DNA from: Erythrobasidium yunnanense
Lineage: Eukaryota; Basidiomycota; Cystobasidiomycetes; Erythrobasidiales; Erythrobasidiaceae
Direction: 5' to 3'
DNA: 64,000 nucleotides
NCBI GenBank assembly: GCA_001600175.1
Contig: BCJC01000001.1
Coordinates: forward strand, 3,767,652-3,831,651
The notes under the pieces were generated by a model that saw nothing but the letters and a program-made list of their open reading frames with translations, was not told the origin of the DNA and did not search any database. The position numbers and the translations under genes are program-made. Positions 23,218-36,115 of the stretch are shown one piece after another. Numbering within the stretch: the first letter of the stretch is position 1; the number at the start of each line of letters is the position of its first letter.

Positions 23218-24442
23218 ATGCTTCAACATGCGGATCCAGCGACGCCATGGCAGCGCGCGCTCTGGCTCAGGCAGCCGGGATATCCTGACAATTACCTGAA
23301 TGATACCTTCCTTGAGAATCTGCAACGCAATGGTGCTTCATAAACCCGTTCCACAAGCCTGAAAAATGTCTAACCGTTTCTTCAGTACATGTCCGAAAGT
23401 ACACCTATCGCGGCCTCCTAGTGGACACGCAGCCCGTCACGCAGCAGGTCTGCTGCATCATGATCTTTGTCGCAACCTTCACGCATGTGTATAATGGTAA
23501 GAATGTCGCGCGTAATCGAGGGCCGTCGCTAAGCCAATCTTGTCCAGGCAATATATCGCACAATGCGCTTCTGCAGATAGTCTGCCTGTCCTTACTGGGC
23601 GGCTACGTATGTTGGGAGAAGCTTTCGATAACGAGACCTGATCGTGAGTGCTGGAAGGAGGGGCGCCCCTGCCAGCTTGCTGATACGGCAGCTTGTAGGC
23701 TTGTCAATTGTCACATCTACATTCACTCTAGCAGTCATCCTACTACTCGTCTCCCCTATACTGCAGACACTTAGTAAAGCGACTACGTCCGATTCTATCT
23801 GGCCCTTGTCTGGCGCCCTGCTGGTCGTCAATGCCATGTTGGCTGATTACAGCACGACCGCAACCAAGGAGGCAGGCTCTTCCCACTCTGAGAAGCAAGT
23901 GATGATCACTCTCTCCGTCCATAGAAGCTGACTAATGCCATGCTTTAGCTTGCCGTCGTCGCTATCTCTGAATGCTGCCATATGCGCAGCGGCAGTGCTG
24001 TCATCAAGACTTCTCAGCCATGCGGATGTGTTTGCCCTCATGCTGTTTGCTATCGAATGGTTCGCCCTCTTCCCACTACTTCGCGCGAAGATCCGAGTAT
24101 GTCCTTCTACGCTTCTTCGGAACAACGTAGATGGCTGAAGTAACAATGAACTGCCAGGGGCGGCACTCCGATCGACAGAACACATACCTTACAGCCTTTT
24201 TAGTAATATTAGCCTGGGCTCTCTTCCTACCGCTATCGAGATCGATTGCATCACTCTATCTGGGCATGATTCTGGCTCTGCAGTTTGCAATACCGTTCTG
24301 GCTGCTTGATTTGCAAAGTCTGAAGAAGTAAGCCGACTCCCTCTCCCTCATCAAAGAAAACGCTAAAACCGTCTACAGCGAAATCAGCGGACCTTGGGAT
24401 GCTGCGGTGCCAAAAGTATCAGGCTCAAGAGTCGCGATCTGA
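23218..24442 (+). CDS. GPI2: GPI-GlcNAc transferase subunit Gpi2/PIG-C
   Basis: Polytopic ER subunit of the first enzyme of GPI-anchor synthesis. Exons: 23218-23332, 23386-23496, 23548-23643, 23699 onward, then around 23950-24095, 24170-24330 and a last exon to 24442. N-terminus: WQRALWLRQPGYPDNYLND and FLENLQRNG (PIG-C signature YPDNY), then RGLLVDTQPVTQQVCCIMIF. Middle: LSIVTSTFTLAVILLLVSPI, KATTSDSIWPLSGALLVVNA. C-terminus: FLVILAWALFLPLSRSIASL and the hallmark EISGPWDEAV-like ending (read as EISGPWDAAVP). Divergent from the DUF3245 gene, with 162 bp between the starts. Confidence 0.9.
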
Positions 24443-24565
24443 CAGACAGACAACCAAGAACTCCCTTTTTTATCACCGACAACATACCTATATGACCTAT
24501 GCACGGAAGAAAGAGAACTCTACCTTGTTGAAGAAGACAGCTACATAGTACTGAATAAGTTACAG

Positions 24566-27500
24566 CTAGATTGATGATGAATGCTTGGGGGAATGATGGA
24601 GGTTGCTCATACCACCTGATGAAGATGTCTGTGGGGATCAAATGTCCGTCAGTATATTGCAAAACGCTCTGAAGGTTTGGCTCACATTATCAAAGCCCTT
24701 TGAGAATGACGTGGGCATTAAATCGGAATCATTGAAAGCCCAAGGGAACTAAGGGAAATGACGAGAGTGATGAGCAAAGGCGGGATTGTGATGGTAAACG
24801 ATTAAACCTACATCCTTTTGCATAGCCGTGAAATCGGCTGTCAGGATGGCATCGTAACCGGCTCCAGATAGCAACGCTGGATCGGAAGCCAGGTCTGGCG
24901 TAGCGAATGCAGATGCCATGCTGAAAGGTGCGGAGTTATGAGAGACTGGCGAGAAGGTCAAGCCGGACGACGGTGTCTGTCCGATAGACAGGTTGTTATG
25001 CATATTTTCGATAGGTGAGGGAAGGTTTCGCGTAGGGAAAGAAGCGGGTGTGGTGGCTCCTAGTAACGTCGGGTTGTTGAACGACGGTAGCTGAGCAGCA
25101 TTTCGCTGCATGACAGATGGAGATGCAGTGGGCAGGGAGGTTTCGGAATGTTGCGGTGAGCTGCTTTGCAGCAGGGTGCGTAAGAACCGCGCATGTAAGG
25201 CAGGAGAGTCTCCAGGGTATAGGGATGCCGATTCTAGTGCTCTTATGGCGTTATTAATGAGCAGATAGCAGTGCTCGACTTCCCCAGAGTTTAGGAGCTC
25301 GTTGTTACCGGTATTCCGACAGAGTGTCCAGAGGAAGAATGCTGAATAGATGGCGAAGTGCAAGAACGTGTCTGCGGCAAAGGACAAGAGCCGCTTCTCC
25401 TCGAGAGTGACCATATACTGCAGGATCATGCTGAAAGGGATGGGGTCAGCCGATGTAGATCATCGCATTTCGTAGACAGGTTAGGCGTACCAAGCTGAGT
25501 TGACGGCTTGATGAAAAGCTGATATGCAACCAAGCTCGAGTATTCTGCCACGCTGTTCGCCGGCCTTGCGAGGCGGAGCAAAGCTGGACCAGACGGATTT
25601 CTCCTTCAGGCCTGGTAAAACCATCTGCACGATCGCCAGATTGAGCTGTTATAGTATCCGTCAGTATCCGCCGAAAAGGCGATATTCGCAATAGGATGTG
25701 CTGACCTTCAGCTTAATGGCGGCTAGCCAGACATTGATCTTCATGTCCACTTTCCCAAGTCCGACAGCTTCGCATTCCTCTTTCCAGTCTGCAGCTGTTG
25801 TCTCCAGCTCCTTGTTGGCTGTTCTAGTAATCATAGACAGCGAGAGCAATTTTGCAGACTTGTCGCCAACGACTTCGCCTTGTATGTCTAGCGCCCGCAG
25901 CATTTCCGTATAGACGTGCCAAAGACGGCGAAGTTGGATGTTCGCGGCTAGGAGTGTGTCGGCCGGAGAATCGGAACCGATGGAGAAGCGGGAGGAAGTA
26001 GCGATGATGGGATCGTCGTGGCCTATCATGGTCTTCATGTCGAATTGCATAGTGAGGCTGCATAGGCGTTGAGTTGTCAGCTGGTCCTCAGGGGTTCGTT
26101 GATAATGATGAAGAAGGACACATACATAGTATTGGCTATGAACAAGCTCATCCAGATTCGCTTGTGTATCCGCTGCCATTGTTTTTCCTCGTTCGAGGCT
26201 CCTTCTCTTGGCTTGCGAGGTGTGGCATCAATCCCGATCTCCCTTGCAATAGCGATGGCCTGCCGAAATTGTTAGTAGCAGTACGTACCCTCGTGAGAAC
26301 CTCTTTAGCCAAAGCAGGACTTACGCGAGTCAAGTGCAGACAGCTCTTCTCGTCTTCCACTTCCTTGTGGTAGCACAAGATAGCGAGACCCTGCACTACC
26401 TCGAGAGAAATCTCAATGGTCCCGAGGACGTGTTTCAGATGAGCTTGTAGAGCTTTCTTGCAGTATGCATAGACGGGTGAGATGAGTCGTTTTGGTGTGC
26501 CTTCTGCTGTATGGACTGTCGAGTTTAGATAGCGCGAAATGACGCTAAGTATAGCAGTATAGAGAAAGGAAGATTTTGCTCGAACAAAGTCTGAGATTCA
26601 AGCATGAACAGATGTATCAGTGGATATGCTTCTGAGGCATGGAGGAGATGCATCAACGCACCATGCGTGTGTACGGTCTTGTCGAGCAGACAGTTCATGA
26701 CGCTCATTTCGTCCATGTATAGCTTGAACAGCGTCTTTGCGTCCTCGACGGATAGCACACCTGCTTCTATCGGGTCTTGCGCAAGGAGGTCCGCTTCCGT
26801 TTGCTGCAATGACTGTGCGCCTGGTCCTATACCTTCTTCCGACCCTTCTTCCTCTTCTAACATCATGCTTTCGTCACCATCTCCATTTGAATTCGTTGGT
26901 CCTTGTCTTTGACGTGCTGACTGCTGGTATTGCTCGTCTCCTCTGCTAAATCCTCCTTGATCTTTCGGATTAATCAACGATTTCAAAGTGAAAATTCCCC
27001 GCCGCCCGGGCCTGTCGTCTTTGGGAAGCAAGAAAGGAAACTTGATTGACTCCAGGTTGGTATTGGTAGAATGGCTTGTGCTGCCTGATATCGAGCCAGA
27101 TGTGGAGGAAGCGTTGTGGGCAATTACGGGAGGAGGGAGTATCGAAGTTGCAGCTACTGGGCCGGATAGGTTAGACCCTGGGACATTCGCATTACTAGGC
27201 ATAGTACCGCCATATTGACTTGTCCCAACTGGTGCAATTGAAGAGAGTGCAGGCAGTTGGCCATTTATAGATTCGCTCGCCGAAGAATAGCGGTGCGAGT
27301 AATTGTTGGTGAGTTGATGTTGGTTGGTAGGCTGCTGTCTCCCGTAAGAGGTACTGGCGTGTTGGGTCAGCGATTGCGCCTGCCCTGGTATCCTAGTATA
27401 GCTTCGAGCGGGATCTGGATTCGTGCTGTAGGCAAGATTGGAAGTAGGTGGTAGATGTGATGACTCTTGATATTGCGCCGACGACGAAGAAGAAGATGGT

Positions 27501-28719
27501 TGTTGACCCTGAAGTCGGGAAGACTGCTGTTGCTGTTGTTGATGTAGTGGAGAATTGAAGGAAGGGCTGTAGAAAGGCTGTACTGGTTGATTCAAGTGAT
27601 TCCTCGATTGGTTTGGACTATCGAAGCTCGTTGTTGATGTCCCAGTGAGCGGCGATTGTTGCGACCCTGAAGAAGCTTGTGAAAAAGATTGGAATCTTGC
27701 ACTGCTTTCTCCTCCTCTTGCACTTGCACTTCCTGGCACTGAGCTTCTCATACTGCCTTCATTACTTCCATTACCACCATTACTGCCATTACTACTGCTG
27801 TTGTTGTTGGTAATGAGAGGAGAAAGTCCTGGGAAAGCAGCCGAGTTGGTCGATGCAGGTGATCTTGCGGGACTGGGATTGCCGGGAACCGATGCTACTC
27901 GTGGAAGCTGAGCCATATTCTGCTGATCAGGGAACTCTGACTTGATGGTCACTATGCGTGGGTTGTGTATACTAGCATTGTGTCCGTTGCTGCTGCTGCC
28001 ATCTTGAGGAGGAGGTGGTCTCTGCCCGTCGTGCATCGCTATCGCTTGCTCGAGGATATGCAGATTGGACCGCGGATCTGCAGGCTTTGAGATGGGAGAC
28101 CCGCCAGATGTAGAGCCATGGTAGGTAGATTCATCAGGCGTAGATGGGTTGGTCGTGCCATCGGCGTGTAAAGCTGCAAGCGAAGCTGGATCGGTATGGT
28201 ACAGCGTCGCTTGGGGCTTTTTGGGGGGTCTGAGAGCAGCATACACACTTCAGCATATATCTACCACAGTTAACAGCCTGCGACTCACGGCTGGTCATCG
28301 CCAGTAACTTTCCGCTTCCGACCTCGATTGTGCTTGAGGACTCTGAAAGCAGAGCCAATTAGCCTGATCTAGACAATGGTCTATATCTACGTGAATGTAC
28401 ACTACTCACTCGCATACTACGCCCAAAGAGATGCACCTTTTGCATGGAAAGACGACCGTCGAGCTGCCTGGAGTGCATTTGATCTTGGAATGCCTGCAGC
28501 CGGAGCCTGCGAGGTAGCACCACAGTAAGCAATCTGTGCTCGCTTTACGGAGTGTCTTTCTTGTCGCGCACACGCCTGTGTCCCTCTTGCTACTTGCGCT
28601 GGCTTTCCCTTTTCTCCCTCGACATTGGTACTCCCTACATCGCTGGCGCCATCGTTATTCGCTTCATTGACTGTATTGTTGGTAGTGTTACTGCTCTTGT
28701 TGGCTTCCTCGTTGTCCAT
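24566..28719 (-). CDS. Zn2Cys6 fungal transcription factor
   Basis: Gal4-type regulator. The zinc cluster is assembled over two exons: TQACSGCRHSKIKC, then TPGSSTVVFPCKRCISLGVV and C, i.e. C-x2-C-x6-C-x10-C-x2-C-x6-C, followed by VLKHNRGRKRKVTGDD (basic linker). The middle is a long Ser/Asn/Gln-rich disordered region with QQQQQ near 27530. The fungal-TF middle-homology region follows: LFKLYMDEMSVMNCLLDKTV, ISRYLNST, VVQGLAILCYHKEVEDEKSC, AIAIAREIGIDATP and the exons down to about 24750. A small last exon after 24640 ends SPKHSSSI. Start at 28719 (MDNEEANKSS); a longer frame reaches 28758. Divergent from D-amino-acid oxidase, 289 bp apart, so it may regulate that gene (inference). Target genes unknown. 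Confidence 0.82.
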
Positions 28720-29008
28720 CAGGATTTCCGTGAGAATCCTGGCTCTTAAGGTCTTCAATCGTTTTCAAAGGCTGTTTGATGTACAAGCCTTGATGGAATG
28801 TTACACTTGTGCTTTACAGCGCCTTATCCTGCTTAAGCCTTGTTATTGTCCAATCATTTGTAATTAGAGACCTGTCAATTAGAGCCCAAGAAGCCGCTTG
28901 CTCTTGGCCAGAAGTCAATCACCAATTAGGGATCGAAGACTGCTTCTTCAACGAGATACAAACATCTGATTAGTCTACATACACTTGAAGAAACCCTTGA
29001 AAAGAGCT

Positions 29009-30799
29009 ATGCCCGCCCGACAAATGGACGCCGTGATCATCGGAGCCGGAGTCACTGGCCTCGCTATTGCTCTAGAACTCACAAATAGAGGTCATCAAGT
29101 CGGAATAGTCGCAAAAGTATGCCCTGTATACCCTCTCGACCGACCTAGATTCCTGAAAGAAAGAGCCAACCCTGCAGGACCTCCCAGAAGATAGCGAGTC
29201 GGTCGGCTTTGCTTCTCCTTGGGCTGGTTGTAATTGGTAGGTACACCGACTCTCATCAGGTGTACAAGCGCTGATGGAGTATGACAGGTGCTCCTTCGCC
29301 GGTACGGGCTTGCGTTGTGTCTCTCTCGGTCTACCTTGAGACTTGATGTTCAATGTTATGCGTGCAGACAACGATAAGCGTGAGCAAGAATGGGACAGAA
29401 AGACATACAAAGCCCTCTTCCAAGTCGCGAAAGAACACCCAGAGCTATGCGAAGTGGGCCGAACCTCATTCTCTTCCAAGAGATATTAATGCTTGCTGAT
29501 AGATGATTGCTTCATTCTCCCCTGCTGCATCAGCTCATTTCATTCTACTCTTACGAGAAAGCGAGCAGTCCAGAACCTTGGTTCAGGGAGATTGTGCGAG
29601 ATGTATGTCTAAAAGTGCCCATCCTTTACATTACAAAATGAGTACCGAGACTTCTCAACAACAGTACAGCGTAGTCGATCAGCCCTCCAGCTCTTCTTCT
29701 CCAGATCAACGCCTTATCTCCTATAAATCATTCATCATCCACGCCCCACGCTACTTATGCCATCTCGCGAATATTCTCCGCTCAAAAGGTGTCCAAATTA
29801 TTCGAAAGCGACTAAACAGTGTCCAAGAAGCGTACACCCTTCCCGAATTCGGACAGACGTTCGTGGTGATAAACGCTACCGGTTTGGGTGCGCGTTCCAT
29901 CCTGGGCTCTTCCTCTTCCTCTTCAAGTGAAGGAGGAGAAAGGAAGAACAAAGCGGAAGAAGTCATTTATCCCATAAGAGGACAGACGGTGCTTGTACAT
30001 GCTCCGGGCGTAAAGACGTGCTATATGAAGACGCAAGACCATCCAGATGCCAGTACGACAAAAGACACAGAGATTCCAGAACCCGTTTATATCATTCCCC
30101 GGCCTGGAAAGGAGGAACATGTCGTCTTGTAGGTCCCTGCTTTGTCTTTACTCCTCTAGAAATTCGAGCTGATTTGCATTTGTTGGACGGATGATGATAG
30201 AGGAGGATCTTTCCAAGTCAACAACTGGGAGTACACGCCTGACTTCAAGCTCGCCGAACGGATTTTGCAAAGGACATACGAGCTCTGTCCCGCTCTAGCT
30301 GGTCCAAACGGGAAATCATGGAGAGACAGTGCGTCCGCGCTCCTCCTTCTACGCTCTCTTCCTTGCGTACGAGAAGCTGATACTGGTCGGTGTGTCGTTG
30401 GCAGTCAAGATCGTTTCGCACAATGTTGGGTTCAGGCCTGGACGTGCAGGAGGCGCTCGATTAGATCTTGAAGAGCTGGACATAGCAGATCCAGTACATC
30501 TCGCTCCTGCTTCGTCATCTTCGAAAGAGGGCAAGAAGAACGGAAAAGTCGCTTGTATACAAGCTTATGGCATCGGACCTGCAGGTAAGCATATTTGTCG
30601 AATAGCATACTCTTTCTCTTGTCTGTCAGAAGACAGCAGAAGAAGGAGCAAATGTGGCCGATAGTAGACTATATAGCTGACATTTTCTGTGTTTCTGCTT
30701 TGGGCAGGCTACCAAGCGAGCGTCGGCTACGCACACGAAGCAGCAGACATGTGTGAGCAATGGTTGGCGAAGAACAAGAGTGCTCAAGCGAAACTATAG
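29009..30799 (+). CDS. DAO1: D-amino-acid oxidase, peroxisomal
   Basis: FAD enzyme that deaminates D-amino acids to 2-oxo acids with H2O2. Exon 1 has the FAD-binding VIIGAGVTGLAIALELTNRG. Further: DLPEDSESVGFASPWAGCNW, then REQEWDRKTYKALFQVAKEH, FYSYEKASSPEPWFREIVRD, spliced over 66 nt to YSVVDQPSS; SYKSFIIHAPRYLCHLANIL, VINATGLGARSI, IRGQTVLVHAPG, VYIIPRPGKEEHVVL, GGSFQVNNWEYTPDF, VSHNVGFRPGRAGGARLDLE, and the final FAD block QAYGIGPAGYQASVGYAHEA. The active-site Tyr and Arg pair is likely (YRxF-type Tyr not precisely mapped). Ends AKL, a peroxisomal PTS1 signal. An insert of Ser runs (about 29910) is atypical. Confidence 0.9.
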
Positions 30800-31199
30800 C
30801 CCGAAAACCCGACTACTAACTATGGAAGCGGTTGGCTGCTCTTCTTCCTCTTGATTCTCTTTGGTCTCCGCTGACAGCACTGGTGAGGCAAGGCAGATAC
30901 GATCGCCAGGTCTGTTGTGGTGAATCAGATTTTTCTTCCGCTGAGATGCAAGGTGTGTGGTAGTATTGCAAGGCTGGGACAGAGGGCTGTAACTAGGGTA
31001 TTGTATTGTCGAGCAAGGGAAAATAAGACTTTAGGGCTCGAATTGAGGAGATTGCCTGTAGATAGAACGGTAATATAAGCACCAAAATGAATATGCGGCA
31101 TGAAACATGATGTCCTGCGAGACAGCTTGCGGTCAGTGATAGCTGCTTAGAACCTTCACCACCAATCTAAAGAGCGTTCTTGGTGTCGTAGTATGGAGG
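30800..31199. other. 400-bp intergenic stretch
   Basis: Lies between the D-amino-acid oxidase stop and a minus-strand coding-like frame. I see no open frame of note; probably 3' untranslated sequence of both neighbours. Confidence 0.4.
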
Positions 31200-31581
31200 T
31201 CAGACGCGCCAATACTTCGCACGCCCGCCAGAAAGGCATACATCGAAGCAGACGGTCGCTTTTGTATCGGAAACCCAGGTCAAGCAGCTGTCAACTTTCT
31301 TTGACCTGAGTTCATTGTTGAAGGTAATGTTCCTGTACTGAAGCAGGTGTACATACTGCAGCTGCTCCTCAACCTCTCTCCTGTCGCGTCTGCTGTTGCT
31401 GGGAGGCCGAGTGCAGGCTGTTGAGCAGAAGCAGCCACTTTCAAAATGCATGATGTCACCTTGGAAGACAGCCAACGTCTTTCCAGCGGCAGAATGGAGG
31501 CTGGGGAGTGTCTGAACGGCCTCTCCGGCCTTCAACGGTTCTTCTTCATTCGGGAGGCTTCTTTCTACCTGCTCCGAGACT
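31200..31581 (-). CDS. Small Cys-containing hypothetical protein, 5' end not found
   Basis: A frame of about 125 codons opens after an AATAG acceptor-like site at 31582. It reads VERSLPNEEEPLKAGEAVQT, then LAVFQGDIMHFESGCFCSTA, RREVEEQLQYVHLLQYRNIT and ends VCFDVCLSGGRAKYWRV. Composition is protein-like, with six Cys. I do not recognise it. No ATG sits before MHFESG, so either translation starts there (about 80 aa) or a first exon lies upstream of 31600. Confidence 0.35.
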
Positions 31582-31901
31582 ATTCTCCAGCATCATAGCG
31601 TATATACGGTTGACGGGAGTGTATGGGAATGTACGGGATTGCCGTTAGTGCGTTATCAATTCTTCCAGTGTCACGGAAGTGGAAGTGGAGTTCTGGAAGA
31701 TGCAGACGTCAGACCCAACTGCCAGGAGGGAGGGAGTATAAAGAGGATTGTTTTGTTCTTGTTCGTCTCTTGCTTCTCTTCTTTTCAGTTCTCCCTAAGC
31801 GATAGATCCTTTCAGTCCCCTATCAGCACTTATTAGCCTTTCCTCCCTATCGCGTACTTTCTTGGACACCACCACATACGACCACTGAGTAGCCATCAGC
31901 C
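31582..31901. other. 320-bp promoter region upstream of Argonaute
   Basis: No convincing frame. The stretch 31750-31860 is pyrimidine-rich on the plus strand (runs of CTT/TTC), a common feature just upstream of fungal transcription starts, and likely contains the Argonaute promoter and leader. Confidence 0.4.
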
Positions 31902-34900
31902 ATGGAGCTCGACAGACGTCGTGGCACAGGAGAGTGAGTGTGAAGCTATGACTATGGATGGTGATGGAAGATGATGATCAAGGATGAAGCTGATGATGAA
32001 GTGATGGCTGTCCTGCAGGAGTGGAAGGAAGGTGCTGGTCCTCGCCAATGCTTTCAAGGTCAACAAACTACCAGACTTCAACGTACGTCTATGTCTACTC
32101 TTTGTCTAACGTGTTGACAGCTGGCTAACCCCATTCTCCGCTGGAATATCGTCTCAAACAGATCATGCACTACGATGTAAGTAGAAAGGAAGAAGCTTGG
32201 ACACATTGATGTTACAACATGCTGATACTCTGCTTGTTATTGCAGGTTGCCATCGACCCCGAATGTCCAGCTCGGGTCGACCGCCAGATCTATGCAGAGA
32301 TGAAGAAGACTGGCCTCTTTGGCGATATTGCTGCTGTATACGATGGTGCGGTATACTTCCTATACATCTACTCTATTTCCACTGATTGTTCTTCCTCTTT
32401 CCTCATTCTCCTCCACTTCACATTCCTCATCTGACATCCGGCCCGAAAAATACCTCGACTCTGTGATACAGGTCAGAAGAACCTGTAAGCACCGCTCCAT
32501 CCATTGCAGTGTTCTCATACTGATGGTGTATTCCGCAGATACGCTCCCAAGCCGCTTCCATTCCAGGGAACAACAGCGACCGCAAGCATCTTCCTCCCAG
32601 ATGGTGACAGACCGCCTCGTCCTGGTCAAGAGCCGAGAGGAAGAACATTCAAAGTTAGCGTAAGCAAAGCTTCCATTCTTCTTCCCTTCTCCTTCATTCT
32701 TTCTCCAACCTCTTTCACTGTTTCAACGCCTTATCTGCTCTTGCTTTCTTCTTTCTCCACCACCAATGGAATGAAGGAACAGAGACGCTGAAAATATTCT
32801 TTTCAACCGTATAGATCCGTCTGGTAGCTCAGGTCAACCTCCATGAACTCGCAGTCTTCATTGGCGGTGGCCAGTCGGCTTCAAGCAAGTAAGTACAGCT
32901 CAACTAATCTATGGCCTTCTTCACTATCTGACACTGCCTCCTCCACCTTATTTTCACTTTCACCTTCCTCTCTCCGATCTTGCTTTCTAACCTTGCAATT
33001 TGGCCTCTATTTGAATAGCGTACTCATGGCTATCAATGGTAAGAATGCTTATTCCTAAGCTTTTTGCTGTTTTCTTACTCATCCTTGGTTATTACCAGCT
33101 CTGAACGTCATGATCCGCAACGAGCCATCGCTGGAATACCCTAGCAAGGTGTGTTTGAAGCCTTCTTATCCTTCACCTGCCTTTCATTCACTGAGTACTG
33201 ACCCATTTCGAATCTCAACAGAAAGCGTCCTTCTACCCCCCTCCCAAACAAGGAGAAACGCCATACATGATCCAGGGAGGCCGTAAGTCGTCGTTCTATG
33301 CTCCACAATGGGCTATCAGGTTGAACAATGACCCCTCTTTCTCTCTTCTCCACCTTCTTTCTCTGTCTTTCTTTCTTTCTTTCCTTTTTCTTCTTCCATT
33401 TACAGTGGAGATGTGGGGAGGTTACTTTACCTCTATCCGACCGTGAGCATGCCTTCCACTGCTTCTCTTCCATACTCACAGTCGCTGACATCACTCTTCC
33501 TCTGCAGAACTCCAGGAAAGCTCATCGTCAACATGGACCGAACAGCCATGGCTTTCATCCAAGTAAGCATCACTCATCTGCCCCCTTTCCAGAATTCTCA
33601 CTGATATCCAACTCAACCAGGCTGGAGACCTCGTTACTGTAGCGGTCAAGTTTATGCGCGTACAAGATCCATCCCAACTAGCGAGATCGATGGATCGCCA
33701 ACGCATCCAGCTTGAGCGCTTCGTCAAAGGTCTACAGATCGTCACCCGCTCTCTCGAATCCGGAGATGGCAAGAAGACTCGTCGAAAGAAGTACAAGATC
33801 CGCGCGTTGAGCAAGATGCCCGCTTCACAACTCCAATTCGAAGGAGACAACGGAGAACAATGGACCATCCAAGTAGGCGTTCCTCACTCTCACAAAGGAT
33901 AAGAAGCCGGAGCTGATTGCATTCCCCAGACGTACTTCCAGAAGATGTACAACTACACCCTCCGCTTCCCTACTCTTCCCTGTGTACAAGTCACACAGAA
34001 AGCGTGGTACCCTATGGAAGTGTGCGAAGTCGAACGCGGAAACAAGTTTACGAAGAAGCTCTCGCCAGAACAGGTAGCAGATGCTTTGAAGTGTAAGCTT
34101 ATTTTTCTTGTCCATGATACTTGAACTTCTACTGACTGATTGTCCGATGCTGCAGTCACCACACAACCACCCAACGCCCGTCTCCAGCTCATCCGGACCG
34201 GTCTTCAATACCTCAACCTCGGCCGTAACGAGACTCTCCGCGCCTGGCAATTCGGCCTTGAGCAATCTCCCTTACAAGTGAAAGCTCGAGTCCTCGAACC
34301 TCCTGTGCTAGCTTATGCCGACCAACGCGGACAAGGTGAATCAATCGCCAATCCTAGAGATGGAGGCTGGGATATCCGTGGCAAGCGGAGCACAGCTGCT
34401 GGAAAGGTGGAGAGGTGGGTAGTCATTGTCTTTGCCAATGAACAGGGAAGCGGACCTAGAGATCCTGGGTGAGCCATTACTTTTCTTTCTCTTAGTGAAA
34501 CTTGAACTGATTTTTTGTGTTTGTTGATGCACAGATTCCCGATGCAAGCTGCTCAGCAATCAGTCACGAACTTCGTTGGAGCATGCTCGCAATTCGGTAT
34601 CCAGTTTGCAAATCGCCAGCCTGTCATCCACTATGCTGGTGACATTGTAAGTTGCTCCCAGCTACAGCAGAGTCTTGTGGCGAGCTGACATATTCCTTGT
34701 GATTCAAAGATGGATGTCCGAGGAGCCTTCATCAAGGCTTCTCAAGCTGCGAACCTTACCCCTCAGAACCCTCCTCAGTTCATTTTGACATACGTGAGTG
34801 AAGCTGATTCCAATGATGTTTGTCTAGTCTGACGTGTATTGGATGCAGGTGCCAATGAAGAACTCCAGACAATACCCGCTCATCAAAGCTACGGGAGACG

Positions 34901-36115
34901 TCGGTCTCGGCGTTGCTACGCAGAACCTGGTCATTCGTAAGTCCTTACTTTCTCTATCAAGCTGAATAATACACTGACTGTTTGTGGTGTCTACAGAGAA
35001 AGCACGGAACGCAAAGCCGCAGTATTACCAGAACGTCGCACTCAAGGTCAACGTCAAGCTTGCAGGTATCAACCAAGTCGTGAAGAACGGCATCCTCTCT
35101 ACACTCAACCAGAAGCCTACCATCATCTTCGGAGCAGACGTCGGCCACCCTGGTCCAGGCTCCCAGAACCCTTCCATCGCGTCTCTCGTCGGCTCCTTCG
35201 ATCTACAAGGTATACAATACGCTACGGCCGTCCGTGTGCAGAACTCAAGAGAGGAAATCATCATGGACCTTGAGGAGATGACTATCGGATTGCTCAGGAA
35301 ATTCTTCAAGTCTACACGAAGAAAGCCAGAGAGGATTATCTTTTACAGAGATGGAGTTTCCGAGGGTCAGTACGCTGAGGTCTGCAGAAGAGAGATCACA
35401 GCCATCAAGAGTAAGCCGCCTTCTTCTCTTGTTCTCGAGTCGCTCTTTGCTAATACATTCATGGCTGCTTGCAGAGGCGTGCGGACAAATCGAAGCTTCC
35501 TTCGCTCCTCCCATCACGTACATTGTCTGTGGAAAGAGACACCATATTCGCTTCTTCCCTGCCACCAGCGATGGAGGTGATCGCTCTGGAAACGTACGAG
35601 CTGGTACCGTCATCGATTTGGACATCGTGCACCCTACAGACAACGACTTCGTGAGTCTCCCCTCTTTCTTGTTATTTGACTTGAGCTAACTTGCTTTACA
35701 CAGTACCTCATGTCTCATGGTGGTCTCCTCGGCACATCTAGACCATGTCACTACGCAGTCCTTCGAGACGAATCCCGCCTGAGCGCAGATGCAGTCCAGC
35801 AACTCACCTACCATCTCGCTTACATCTACCCTCGCTCCACTCGCTCCGTATCCATCGTCTCTCCCGCATACTACGCTCATCACGTCGCTACCCGCGCTCG
35901 TGCACATCTCGGAAACGATGATGATGATAGCTCGACCGTCATTAGCTCGGCTAGCAGCAACAGAGAGGCTGAGATGAGAGATGAGAAGCTTAGGTCCGCA
36001 AGGAGCCGACTTCGTCAGATTCACGCCAATCTGGAGAACACGATGTACTTCATGGTAAGTTCGTCTCATTTCACAAGTAGATAGGGTAGCTGACTAATCT
36101 TCAATGCTTCAGTGA
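31902..36115 (+). CDS. AGO1: Argonaute
   Basis: RNA-guided silencing effector, a long gene of many short exons. N domain: [32 protein letters not shown]1785: [20 protein letters not shown] and [34 protein letters not shown] and [148 protein letters not shown]. The slicer tetrad is intact: Asp (GADVGHP), Glu (SREEII), Asp (FYRDGVS), His (PCHY). The N-terminus is short, without a Gln/Gly-rich or RGG head. The last intron separates the final sense codon from the TGA at 36113, so the last exon codes only the stop. About 880 residues. Confidence 0.95.

Noticed and set aside
27525-27545. Poly-Gln run as a possible expansion or microsatellite
   Set aside because: Only five to six Gln, normal in Gln/Asn-rich activation regions.
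33300-33410. Pyrimidine-rich run inside an Argonaute intron as a simple repeat
   Set aside because: It is a plain intron polypyrimidine tract near CTT/TTC, not a periodic repeat.
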